DNA of 64,000 nt from Enterococcus sp. 9E7_DIV0242 (GTDB lineage Bacteria > Bacillota > Bacilli > Lactobacillales > Enterococcaceae): assembly GCF_002140975.2 (NCBI RefSeq), contig NZ_CP147247.1:4329001-4393000 (forward strand), written 5' to 3'. Below are positions 37,865 through 45,887 of this stretch, piece by piece. The notes beneath the pieces were generated by a model that was given only the letters and a program-made list of their open reading frames with translations, searched no databases and was not told the origin of the DNA. Numbering within the stretch: the first letter of the stretch is position 1; each line of letters opens with the position of its first letter. The position numbers and the translations under genes are program-made.

Positions 37865-38599
37865 ATGAAAAACACACACAAATTATGCGGCGCTGCCCTA
37901 TTAGCAGTAATTGGATTCGCAGTAGCAGCACCAAGCGCAACACAAGCAGACTGGAAAGGTGACGGTATCGTAGAATTCGAGAAAGATACAACACCAGATA
38001 CAATTACACCACCGGATACTGACGGACCAGTATTGCCTTACCCACCAGTAAACCCAGATCCAGCGGATCTGAAAATCGTTGCGGTAACACCGTTAGACTT
38101 CGAAAAACATGCAATCCTAACAGACGGAAGTGACCAAACTTACACAGTAAAAGCATTCAACGATGCAGCTTTCGGCGACATGGAAAACTTTGTAGAATTC
38201 AAGGATGTTCGTTCCGTTGATGAAAACACCTACAAAATCGAAGCAGAATTGACAACACAATTCGCAAACGGAAGCAGTGTGTTGACTGGTTCATCAATCA
38301 AGTACAACAACGTTCGTGTATCAACAAACGGTTCAGCTGGTGCGAACGCATTGGCTCCAGAAGGCGTTGTAACGTCTCCTGCTGCTCTTGAATTGGGCAA
38401 CAAAGTAACTTTCTTGGATAATACAAGCACAACTAAAGGTTTCGGACAATACAAACTAGCTTTCGGTCAACGTGGCTTAGCTGCAACTGACGCTGGTTCA
38501 CCTGAACAATCAGTTAAATTGAATGTTTTGGGAACAAACGCTAAAAAAGTTGGTACGTATAAAGCTGAAATTACATGGTCAATCACTGCTGCGCCATAG
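37865..38599 (+). CDS. WxL-family surface protein, variant motifs, highly expressed codon use
   Basis: A 244-residue exported protein: signal peptide (LCGAALLAVIGFAVAAPSATQA), acidic Pro-rich linker (KDTTPDTITPPDTDGPVLPY) and a WxL-type domain. Both signatures deviate: the first site reads TYKIEA with no Trp, the second ITWSITAAP with Ile for Leu. Codons are strongly biased to AAC, TTC, ATC, GGT and GAA, unlike neighbouring genes, which suggests very high expression. TTAGGAGG precedes the ATG, and CA-rich tracts surround it. A terminator-like hairpin follows the gene. It is probably the major surface subunit of the locus. Confidence 0.85.
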   Translation: MKNTHKLCGAALLAVIGFAVAAPSATQADWKGDGIVEFEKDTTPDTITPPDTDGPVLPYPPVNPDPADLKIVAVTPLDFEKHAILTDGSDQTYTVKAFNDAAFGDMENFVEFKDVRSVDENTYKIEAELTTQFANGSSVLTGSSIKYNNVRVSTNGSAGANALAPEGVVTSPAALELGNKVTFLDNTSTTKGFGQYKLAFGQRGLAATDAGSPEQSVKLNVLGTNAKKVGTYKAEITWSITAAP

Positions 38600-38629
38600 A
38601 TCGCAGAGTAAAAAAGAAAGACAGTAAAG

Positions 38630-38665
38630 TAATGAGTCCCCCCGATAGTATCGGGGGCTCATTTC
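38630..38665 (+). terminator. Internal terminator-like hairpin in the WxL operon
   Basis: GAGTCCCCCCGAT pairs with ATCGGGGGCTC and is followed by ATTT. With only three T residues it is likely a partial terminator or mRNA stabiliser separating the abundant WxL protein from downstream genes. Confidence 0.6.
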
Positions 38666-38688
38666 TGATTGAAGGAAGGGAAATTATT

Positions 38689-39774
38689 TTGAACAAAAAA
38701 TGGCCGGTTTTACTTTGTTTGGTATACATATTTTCATTCATTGGGTTTGGAATGACCGCTTATGGGGAAGAAACAGACGCTGATATCACGAATGCCGGAG
38801 GCTTCAGTTTTGAAGTGATCCAGCCGGAGAATCAGCGTGATAGCAGCAAAGGCTATTTCGATTTACGAATGACTCCAGGGCAACAGCAGACGGTCCAAGT
38901 CAAATTAGTCAATCCAACAGACATAGAAATAACAGTAAGTGTAAAGTTAAACGGAGCGAAAACAAATAAGAACGGTGTGATCGAGTATGGTCCGAATACC
39001 TTTGAAAATGATGCTTCATTAACGTATGATTTTGTAGACGTTGTGAAAGGTCCGGAAGAAATCAAGATTCCGGCAAACGGTGAGACAACATTGGATTTGG
39101 CAATCAGCATGCCGGCAGAACAATATGATGGTGTGATCACCGGTGGGATCGAGTTGCAGAACTTGAGCGCTGATTCGACTGAAAATCAAACAGGTTCTGT
39201 TATCAATAAGTATGCCTATTTGATTGGCATGGTGCTATCAGAAACGGATACCGAAGTTATGCCTGATTTAGCCTTGAATAAGGTCTATCCGGAATTAAGC
39301 AATTACCGCAATTCAATCTTTGTGAACTTTTCCAATACACAGGCAGTTATTGTCGATGATATGACGGTGGATGCACAAATTACAAAAAAAGGCTCTGATG
39401 ACGTCCTTTATGATACGAAAGTAGCCTCCATGCGGATGGCACCCAACTCAATGATCGATTTCCCTATTTCGATGCAGGGTGACCGAATGGTAGCGGGCGA
39501 TTATACAGCCAAAATCGTAGTAACAACAAAAACTGATCGTTGGGAATGGACCGAGGATTTCAAAATCACCGACGATGATGCCGATAAGTTTAACAGCGAG
39601 GACCTAGGGTTGCTTCAAGAGCAAGGGGTCGATTGGACACTGATTGCCATGATCGTAGGCGGCGTATTCTTAGTGGTTGTAATCATTTTCGTGTTGATTC
39701 GCCGATTCGGTAGTAAAAAGAGCAAAAAGAAGCGCGGAAAAAAACGTCCCAAAAAGAAGACAGGAAAAAAATGA
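38689..39774 (+). CDS. DUF916/DUF3324 WxL-interacting membrane protein
   Basis: A 361-residue protein: signal peptide (WPVLLCLVYIFSFIGFGMTAYG), DUF916 (about 30-150, FSFEVIQPENQRDSSKGYFDLRM and VKLVNPTDIEITVSVKLNGAK), DUF3324 (about 160-300), one membrane span (WTLIAMIVGGVFLVVVIIFVL) and a Lys-rich cytoplasmic tail. This family binds WxL proteins and peptidoglycan and is encoded in nearly every WxL locus. The start is TTG, 8 bp after GGAAGGG; no ATG fits, since the longer frame runs through the preceding terminator-like hairpin. The weak start may tune its level below the WxL subunit. Confidence 0.88.
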   Translation: MNKKWPVLLCLVYIFSFIGFGMTAYGEETDADITNAGGFSFEVIQPENQRDSSKGYFDLRMTPGQQQTVQVKLVNPTDIEITVSVKLNGAKTNKNGVIEYGPNTFENDASLTYDFVDVVKGPEEIKIPANGETTLDLAISMPAEQYDGVITGGIELQNLSADSTENQTGSVINKYAYLIGMVLSETDTEVMPDLALNKVYPELSNYRNSIFVNFSNTQAVIVDDMTVDAQITKKGSDDVLYDTKVASMRMAPNSMIDFPISMQGDRMVAGDYTAKIVVTTKTDRWEWTEDFKITDDDADKFNSEDLGLLQEQGVDWTLIAMIVGGVFLVVVIIFVLIRRFGSKKSKKKRGKKRPKKKTGKK

Positions 39775-39798
39775 GTGATGGATTTGGAGGATAGGTAA

Positions 39799-40467
39799 AT
39801 GAGTGTATTAGATTGGTTGTTCATTGGCTTACTATCGAGCGCTATCCTCTTTCTATTATTTATGGTTTTAGTGAGCGTGGGTGCTTTACTGACCGGACGT
39901 AATGTAAAGAAGTTAAAGCAAAGAAAAGTCAAAAACAAAAAGAAACGAAAAAAATTGAAGCGTGCGATCCGTCAGATGCAGGAAAAGCGAAAGCAGCAAT
40001 GGATAAATGTACTTCTGCTATTGGTTCTTTCTATTGGTCTGGGGGGAGGCGCCATCTATACGCGCCATTATCAAGGAACGACATTGGGCGAAAGAGATTC
40101 AGATGCGTTGACACAAGGCTATTATTTGGTAGATGAGATCAAAGGACAGCTGGAAGGTGCGGAGAGCGCAGAAAGTAAAACAAAGGTTGCCAAGAACATC
40201 AAAGACCTGTCCGGGCGACTTTCCAGCTATGGAACGCGTGTGGCCAGCCAACGGCTGACGTTAGAGAATCAGAGTATGTTGAACAAGCAATATAACTACA
40301 TGATGGAGCTAGGCGTTAATCTGAATGCACAAACGGAAGAATTTCTGAGCGATCCGGAAAAACTGGCTGAGTTTGAAGCTGACTTGGAGAAAGTGCGTAC
40401 GCATCAGCAACAAGTGTTGAAGCAGTTGAAAATCAGTGAAGATTCTCTAAAGAAAAAGGATAGATAA
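39799..40467 (+). CDS. Two-span coiled-coil membrane protein of the WxL locus
   Basis: A 222-residue protein with two membrane spans (about 5-32 and 72-92) separated by a very basic cytoplasmic loop (KLKQRKVKNKKKRKKLKRA) and a C-terminal extracellular domain of 125 residues predicted as helical coiled coil (LTLENQSMLNKQYNYMMELG, LEKVRTHQQQVLKQLKISED). TTTGGAGGATAGG precedes the ATG. I know no characterised homologue. Placement between the DUF916 protein and the signal peptidase-like pair suggests an assembly or export role, which is inference. Confidence 0.7.
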   Translation: MSVLDWLFIGLLSSAILFLLFMVLVSVGALLTGRNVKKLKQRKVKNKKKRKKLKRAIRQMQEKRKQQWINVLLLLVLSIGLGGGAIYTRHYQGTTLGERDSDALTQGYYLVDEIKGQLEGAESAESKTKVAKNIKDLSGRLSSYGTRVASQRLTLENQSMLNKQYNYMMELGVNLNAQTEEFLSDPEKLAEFEADLEKVRTHQQQVLKQLKISEDSLKKKDR

Positions 40468-40483
40468 GAGTTGAGGTTCAGCG

Positions 40484-41221
40484 ATGAAAAAGCCCAAAAA
40501 GCGGAAGCAAAGAATAGCCCCTTCGTCACCTACTCGCAGAACGAGCGCGACCACAAGTAAAAAAGCAGACAGCGCCAGCTTGTCTAGAAAAAAGAAAAGA
40601 ACCATACAGAAAAAAAACAGCGACCGGCATCCCCAAAAGAAGACACGGCCGACTGCTCGTCAACGGAAAAAAGAACCTGAGAAAGCAATCAAAAGGATCC
40701 TGCTTCAATTAGGACTCAGTATCTTTTTGACGATCGGCTTGGTTTACCTCATCTCCTTATTCACTTTTACCATCCAACGGATGGAAGGCTATATGATGGC
40801 TCCAACAGTTACGGATAGAGAGGTCCTGTTTGTCAACAAGCTCGGAACGGTTCGCCGTTTTGATTTGGTGTTGATTGAGGATGAGCAGGGGATACGGTCT
40901 GTTCGGCGTGTTGTCGGATTGCCAACGGAAAGCATCTCCTATAAGAACGATGAGCTCTTTATTAATGGTACCTATCAAGTCGAGCGTTTTTTAGAGAAGA
41001 AGCTGTACGAGACCCATCAGATGGGGATGATTTTAACGAAAGATTTTACGATATCCCAGGTTACAGGAGAAGCCATGATCCCCAAAGAAGAATATTTTGT
41101 CTTGGGCGATAATCGAGCCTATGCGCAGGATAGCCGCGATTATGGGACGGTAAAGAAAACGCAGATTGTCGGTATTGTCAAAGCCCGACTATTTCCCTTT
41201 CACAAACTGAGTGGATTTTAG
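40484..41221 (+). CDS. Type I signal peptidase-like protein lacking the catalytic dyad
   Basis: A 245-residue protein with a long basic N-terminal cytoplasmic part (about 1-68), one span (ILLQLGLSIFLTIGLVYLIS) and an S26 signal peptidase fold: SVRRVVGLP, FVLGDNRAYAQDSRDYG and IVGIVKARLFPF. Where active enzymes have GxSMxPT, this one has GYMMAPT, so Met104 replaces the catalytic Ser; where they have KRVIG it has RRVVG, so Arg141 replaces the general-base Lys. It should be inactive as a protease. The known parallel is streptococcal SipA, an inactive peptidase-like protein needed for pilus assembly. It lies 24 bp upstream of an intact paralogue. Confidence 0.85.
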   Translation: MKKPKKRKQRIAPSSPTRRTSATTSKKADSASLSRKKKRTIQKKNSDRHPQKKTRPTARQRKKEPEKAIKRILLQLGLSIFLTIGLVYLISLFTFTIQRMEGYMMAPTVTDREVLFVNKLGTVRRFDLVLIEDEQGIRSVRRVVGLPTESISYKNDELFINGTYQVERFLEKKLYETHQMGMILTKDFTISQVTGEAMIPKEEYFVLGDNRAYAQDSRDYGTVKKTQIVGIVKARLFPFHKLSGF

Positions 41222-41245
41222 TTTCTCACTATAAGGAGTAACGTT

Positions 41246-41863
41246 ATGGAACAGAAAAGGAACAGAAGAAAACGAAAAAAAGGGACGGGCAATAGACCCT
41301 ACAAACAAAAGAGAAACGTACAGAAACAAGCGTCCAAGGAACCGCAGTCATGGCTGGTCAATGTTCTGATGGTGGTGTTTCTTGCCGGGCTTCTCTTTTT
41401 TTTATTTGCTTTCCAAAAGCACACCGTGGATGGGATTTCGATGGACCCAACCTTAAAAGATGGTGATCGAATCGTCATCAGGAAAACGAAAAAAGTACAA
41501 CGCTACGAACTGATTACTTTTGAGCCAAAGGACCAACCGGGAAACTCATTTGTTAAACGAGTGATCGGGTTTCCGGGAGACCACATGAAGGTCGAAGAGA
41601 ATACCTTGTATCTAACTAGCGGTCGATCCTTCGAAAATCAGAGTGATCTGCCGGATGGGACCCTCAAAGTATCGATTGCTTCCGAAGTCCAATATGCCTT
41701 GAGTGGTCTGACAGAAATCCCGGAGGATCACTATTTTGTTTTGGGTGATAATCGAGAGAAGTCAAATGACAGCCGCAGTTTTGGATTGATTACGCAGGAT
41801 CAAATCGAAGGGGTCGTTGTTTTTCGTTATTTCCCATTTGCTTCGATTGGCTCACTTCGTTAA
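41246..41863 (+). CDS. Type I signal peptidase, catalytically intact
   Basis: A 205-residue membrane protease with a basic N-terminus, one span (SWLVNVLMVVFLAGLLFFLFAF) and a complete S26 catalytic domain: Ser65 in GISMDPTL, Lys104 in FVKRVIGFPGD, and HYFVLGDNREKSNDSRSFG. It removes signal peptides outside the membrane. Encoded beside the WxL proteins and 24 bp after an inactive paralogue, it probably processes the locus-encoded precursors, perhaps as a complex with that paralogue. ATAAGGAG precedes the ATG. It may overlap in function with housekeeping signal peptidases elsewhere. Confidence 0.92.
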   Translation: MEQKRNRRKRKKGTGNRPYKQKRNVQKQASKEPQSWLVNVLMVVFLAGLLFFLFAFQKHTVDGISMDPTLKDGDRIVIRKTKKVQRYELITFEPKDQPGNSFVKRVIGFPGDHMKVEENTLYLTSGRSFENQSDLPDGTLKVSIASEVQYALSGLTEIPEDHYFVLGDNREKSNDSRSFGLITQDQIEGVVVFRYFPFASIGSLR

Positions 41864-41921
41864 GTCGTTTGGCCGGTTGCTTGTGAGCCGTGGGTGAAAA
41901 TTGAAAGAGAAAGGGAGACTT

Positions 41922-44819
41922 ATGGATAGAAAAAGAAACACGTTTATAAAGGAAAAAGGGCGTTGGTTAGTGTTAGGCTTTGCCTTACCGATCATTGTAT
42001 TGGTTATTGCGTATGGGCTGATTGGGATTTATCCGGGTAGTGAAAAAAGTATCATGGCCAGTGATTCCTTTAGCCAGCTGGGCAATTTCTTTGCCAGCTA
42101 CAATACCATGTTAAAGGGAGAGGAGAGTATCTTCTATACCTGGTATGCTTCATTTGGATTGAACTACTGGTCGCTTATTTCTTATTACTTAGGCGGGGTG
42201 TTTACACCGTTGGTGTATTTCTTTGATAACCAGCAGATACCGGAATTTCTCTATTTCTTAACCTTGCTTAAATTCGGGTGTTCCGGTTTGGCGTTTTGTT
42301 ATTACAGCTTGGAGACCTTCAAGCTGCCGAAATGGGGGCATGTCGGGCTAAGTATTTCCTATAGTCTGATGGGCTTTGGTTTGGCCTTTTCAGAGATGGT
42401 GATGTGGTTAGATACCTTCATTTATTTGCCATTGATCATCCTGGGGATTCATCGGATCCTGGAGAAACGAAAACCAACACTGTTGTTTGTTAGTTATGTC
42501 TTGTTATTTATTTCCAACTTCTATATGGCTTTCATGGCCGGGCTCTTTACGTTTCTTTATTTCTGTGCACGAGCACTATTGTTGCAAAAAGGGCAACGAA
42601 AACAGCCGATCGTTATGTATCTGACGACCTCCTTATTAGCAGGTGGGGCATCCATGGCGATGTTGTTGCCCACCATTCTGGATTTGAAAAACAATGGGGA
42701 AGCGATGTCGAAGGTACAAACGATCTTGACCGATGGCACCGGTCCATTGGACCTGATTGCCAAGAATTTCGTAGGGGTCTATGATACGACGATGTTTGGG
42801 GCAGTCCCTTTTGTATTTGTTGGGTTACTGTCTTTGATCCTCTGTCTGTATTTCTTTGTCAGTAAACAGACCACGAAACGAGAGAAGTTGGTTTATGGCG
42901 GTTTATTCGCTGTTCTGATTCTCAGCTTCTACTTGGAGCCGTTGAATCTGTTCTGGCATGGTCTGCACACGCCGAACATGTTTCCGTTTCGTTATAGCTT
43001 CGGCCTTTCTTTTCTAGTGATTGCCTTAGCCGGTTACGGCTGGGAGCGACTGGACAAACAGGGAATTGATCGGCTGTTGAATATCGTGTTGGTGCTCGTT
43101 TTACTGTTTACCGGGGTCAAATTAGTCGGTTCCTATAGCGGTTCGTATCACTATGTGACCTTGTTGTCCTTTGGGGTGACAGTGGTTCTGAGCTTTGGTT
43201 ATTTAGGTCTCTTGTTCTTACAGAAGAAGCGTCCTACAAAATGGTTAGGCCTGCTCTTTGTTCTTGTTATTAGTATAGAGAGCGGCGTCAATGCCTATAG
43301 TATTTTTTCTGGTATTGAAGGGGAGTGGTCCTATCCAACGGTGGCGAAGTACAACGGTTCTTATTCGGACATCAAAACGCTAGTCGATCAGACGAAGGAA
43401 GAGAACGCCTCGTTTTATCGAATGGAGACCTTGGATCCTGTTACAAAAAATGACAGTTTAGCCTATGGCTATAGTGGAGTTGGCATGTTTTCTTCGATTC
43501 GTAACCGTCATTCCTTGTCCTATCTAAATGATCTGGGCTATCGTTCCTGGGGAACGAATCTACAGATCAATTATCTAAACAACACCTTATTAATGGATGT
43601 TATTTCAGGAATCAAGTACAACCTGACAAAAGAAGACATGCATAAGTTCGGATTTACTAAACAGGCGGAAAGCGGCGAGTATGCGCTCTATAGTAATGCA
43701 TACGCGATGCCACTAGGTGTATTGACGAATGAACAGGTCTATGAGGAAGGAAAAGTGCGGAGTCAGACCTCTCTGTTCAACCAATTAGCGGAAAAAGATT
43801 TTGAGTACTATACGTTTATGGAGCCGGAATTAGTCGAGCTGGATAATGTAAAGCTGGAAAAATCTGAAGGGTTGGTTACCTATCGGGCAAAAGATGAAGA
43901 GAAATATTCAAAAAAAATCGTCACTTGGGAAGCTGTGATTCCGGCAGGAAAACAGGCCTATCTTAGTTTAGCCCCTTACAATTATGATGATCTGGGTACG
44001 GCGAACATCGAGCTGAAGGTCAATGGGACCAGCCAAAAGACCCGAATCAACATGACGGGTCAATACTACGATTTGGGGATGTATGAAGAAGAGACACTTG
44101 TAGAATTTTCAGCAACGCTAACAGGTAGTACGGTATTCAGTTTCTTGACACCGGATATTGCTTTGTTGGATCTTGACTTGTTTGAAGAGGCCGCTTCATC
44201 GATTCAGCAAAAGGGCGTTGCTTTCACAGTCTCTGGACGTACAGCAAAGGCTGAGGTGGTAACCAACGAAGAGCAAGTATTGTTTACTACGATTCCTTAT
44301 GATCAGGGCTGGACAGTCTCTGTAGATGGGAAGCAGGCAGAGATTCCACGTTTCAAGGATGCCTTTTTAACCGTAAAGATTCCAGCCGGGACCCATACGG
44401 TAGAATTTGTCTATCTGCCACCTGGCTTGACAAGCGGCAGCCTACTAACCGTTGGAAGTGTGTTTCTCTTTGGTGGTTATCTGTTTGTTTTAAGGAAACG
44501 AAAAGGCGATCTATTCTATCAGGTGACGACAGCCGATAGAGAGGACACTGAGTTAAAGTTGGAAAAAAAGGTAACAGAAAGTGAAGCAACAGAAACGCTG
44601 CAGTCGAGTACAATCGAGAAAGCAGAGTGCGAAAATTCTTCTTTAGGTATAGTAGAAGAGTCTGTACCAGAGAGTGAAGGGAAAGAAGAGCCTTCAGAAG
44701 CATCTTCCTTGATGAGTTCGTTCACCTTCAGTGACAAGCAGGAAGGCTTCGGCTTCTCCCTCCACACAGAAACAGAAGTAAAGAAAGAAACAGAGGAGCC
44801 TTCTGATCAAGAAAAATAG
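41922..44819 (+). CDS. YfhO-family membrane protein (putative GT-C glycosyltransferase)
   Basis: A 965-residue protein with about 12 spans in the first 460 residues, a large extracellular beta-rich domain (about 480-830), one more span (GSLLTVGSVFLFGGYLFVL) and a 110-residue acidic Ser/Glu-rich cytoplasmic tail. SMASDSFSQLGNFFASYNTML-like and FSEMVMWLDTFIYLPLI segments are typical of YfhO proteins, which add sugars to lipoteichoic or wall teichoic acid from lipid-linked donors. AAGGGAGAC supports the ATG at 41922; the frame also has a TTG at 41901. As last gene of the WxL locus it may glycosylate the surface complex or its glycan partner; this is inference. Confidence 0.82.
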   Translation: MDRKRNTFIKEKGRWLVLGFALPIIVLVIAYGLIGIYPGSEKSIMASDSFSQLGNFFASYNTMLKGEESIFYTWYASFGLNYWSLISYYLGGVFTPLVYFFDNQQIPEFLYFLTLLKFGCSGLAFCYYSLETFKLPKWGHVGLSISYSLMGFGLAFSEMVMWLDTFIYLPLIILGIHRILEKRKPTLLFVSYVLLFISNFYMAFMAGLFTFLYFCARALLLQKGQRKQPIVMYLTTSLLAGGASMAMLLPTILDLKNNGEAMSKVQTILTDGTGPLDLIAKNFVGVYDTTMFGAVPFVFVGLLSLILCLYFFVSKQTTKREKLVYGGLFAVLILSFYLEPLNLFWHGLHTPNMFPFRYSFGLSFLVIALAGYGWERLDKQGIDRLLNIVLVLVLLFTGVKLVGSYSGSYHYVTLLSFGVTVVLSFGYLGLLFLQKKRPTKWLGLLFVLVISIESGVNAYSIFSGIEGEWSYPTVAKYNGSYSDIKTLVDQTKEENASFYRMETLDPVTKNDSLAYGYSGVGMFSSIRNRHSLSYLNDLGYRSWGTNLQINYLNNTLLMDVISGIKYNLTKEDMHKFGFTKQAESGEYALYSNAYAMPLGVLTNEQVYEEGKVRSQTSLFNQLAEKDFEYYTFMEPELVELDNVKLEKSEGLVTYRAKDEEKYSKKIVTWEAVIPAGKQAYLSLAPYNYDDLGTANIELKVNGTSQKTRINMTGQYYDLGMYEEETLVEFSATLTGSTVFSFLTPDIALLDLDLFEEAASSIQQKGVAFTVSGRTAKAEVVTNEEQVLFTTIPYDQGWTVSVDGKQAEIPRFKDAFLTVKIPAGTHTVEFVYLPPGLTSGSLLTVGSVFLFGGYLFVLRKRKGDLFYQVTTADREDTELKLEKKVTESEATETLQSSTIEKAECENSSLGIVEESVPESEGKEEPSEASSLMSSFTFSDKQEGFGFSLHTETEVKKETEEPSDQEK

Positions 44820-44826
44820 CTATACT

Positions 44827-44875
44827 AAAAAGCTTGAAGTTTTCTTAGGAATGCTTCAAGCTTTTTCTTTTTTTA
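44827..44875. terminator. Terminator ending the WxL locus
   Basis: AAAAAGCTTGAAG (44827-44839) pairs with CTTCAAGCTTTTT (44854-44866), followed by more T residues. Confidence 0.92.
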
Positions 44876-44981
44876 GAAAGAGAATAGATGTTTTGAGAAG
44901 AACATTTGAGTTTATCAGATGATTTCCACTCACAAATTGACATCATAATTTTATAGTCAGGCAAGATACGCACTTCTTTGT

Positions 44982-45009
44982 TTGAACAATCCTGACTTTT
45001 TGGTAAAAT
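44982..45009 (+). promoter_or_regulatory. Promoter candidate for clpP paralogue
   Basis: TTGAAC (44982-44987), 16-bp spacer, TAAAAT (45004-45009); the gene starts at 45071 after a 55-nt leader ending in CAGGAGG. No CtsR-type heptad repeat is evident. Confidence 0.55.
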
Positions 45010-45070
45010 AGAAGAGTGATCAAGGGAATGAACCATTATTCCCCTATTGAATTTCAGGAGGTAAACAAGA

Positions 45071-45655
45071 ATGTACCGTTTAGAAGAAGAACAAGAAAAT
45101 ACACCAAAAAATGATCAAGGGTTGATCATGAAAAAAATGCTCGAGGAGCGTACCATCCTTATTTATGGAGAAGTAACGCAGGATTTAGCGCGTGAAGTCT
45201 CTTCTCAGCTATTGCTTTTAGCTGCTATGGGTGATGAGCCAATCAAAATTTTCATCAATAGTCCGGGAGGACATGTGGAGTCTGGCGATACGATTCATGA
45301 CATGATTCAGTTTGTAAAACCGGAAGTTATCGTCATTGGTACTGGTTGGGTAGCGAGTGCAGGGGTAACGATTTATCTTGCTGCAGAAGCGAAAAACAGA
45401 TATTCATTGCCAAATACACGATTCATGATTCATCAGCCTGCTGGTGGTGTTCAAGGTCAAGGAACGGAAATCCAAATCGAAGCGAAAGAAATCGTACGTA
45501 TGAGAGAGCGTGTGAACCGTATGATCGCTGAAGCAACTGGTCAAACTTATGAGCAGGTTGCAAAGGATACCGATCGTAATTTCTGGATGTCTGCGGACGA
45601 AGCGAAAAACTACGGCATGGTTTCAAAAATTATCAAATCAAGTGACGAAGTGTAG
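45071..45655 (+). CDS. Divergent ClpP-family serine protease
   Basis: A 194-residue ClpP with an intact triad: Ser96 in GWVASAG, His121 in MIHQP and Asp166 in KDTDRN. It differs from the housekeeping enzyme at the nucleophile elbow (VASAG rather than AASMG) and in the N-terminal loops, resembling the second ClpP of Listeria. It probably forms mixed or separate 14-mers with altered ATPase pairing. CAGGAGG precedes the ATG. It is monocistronic between two terminators, so its position next to the van operon need not mean a shared role. Confidence 0.85.
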   Translation: MYRLEEEQENTPKNDQGLIMKKMLEERTILIYGEVTQDLAREVSSQLLLLAAMGDEPIKIFINSPGGHVESGDTIHDMIQFVKPEVIVIGTGWVASAGVTIYLAAEAKNRYSLPNTRFMIHQPAGGVQGQGTEIQIEAKEIVRMRERVNRMIAEATGQTYEQVAKDTDRNFWMSADEAKNYGMVSKIIKSSDEV

Positions 45656-45686
45656 TTCGTAATTTATCGAGTTCAACAGAAGAAAT

Positions 45687-45724
45687 GGAGCAGTTGGGAA
45701 AAAATCTCAACTGCTTTTTTATAT
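45687..45724 (+). terminator. Terminator after clpP paralogue
   Basis: AGCAGTTG (45689-45696) pairs with CAACTGCT (45708-45715), followed by six T residues. Confidence 0.9.
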
Positions 45725-45810
45725 AGAATCCGTGAAGGAGAGCTTGTGAAAATAAAGTTTGGGAAGCTTTTTATCGTTGGTTTAGTGTCATTCAATGTGT
45801 AAATAGAAGT

Positions 45811-45826
45811 CTGAAGAAATCTTAAG
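45811..45826 (+). promoter_or_regulatory. Candidate VanR box upstream of vanR
   Basis: CTGAAGAAATCTTAAG is a direct repeat of CTKAAG with a 10-bp period and matches 14 of 16 bases of the box at 47666-47681 before the ligase gene. It lies 10 bp upstream of a weak -35 (TTTAGT, 45837-45842; -10 TAAACT), the right place for an OmpR-type activator. Confidence 0.6.
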
Positions 45827-45887
45827 TATTTCTGCCTTTAGTTGCCGCTGATAGTTTGCTAAACTTAGTAGGGAAAGGGGCTTGAAA

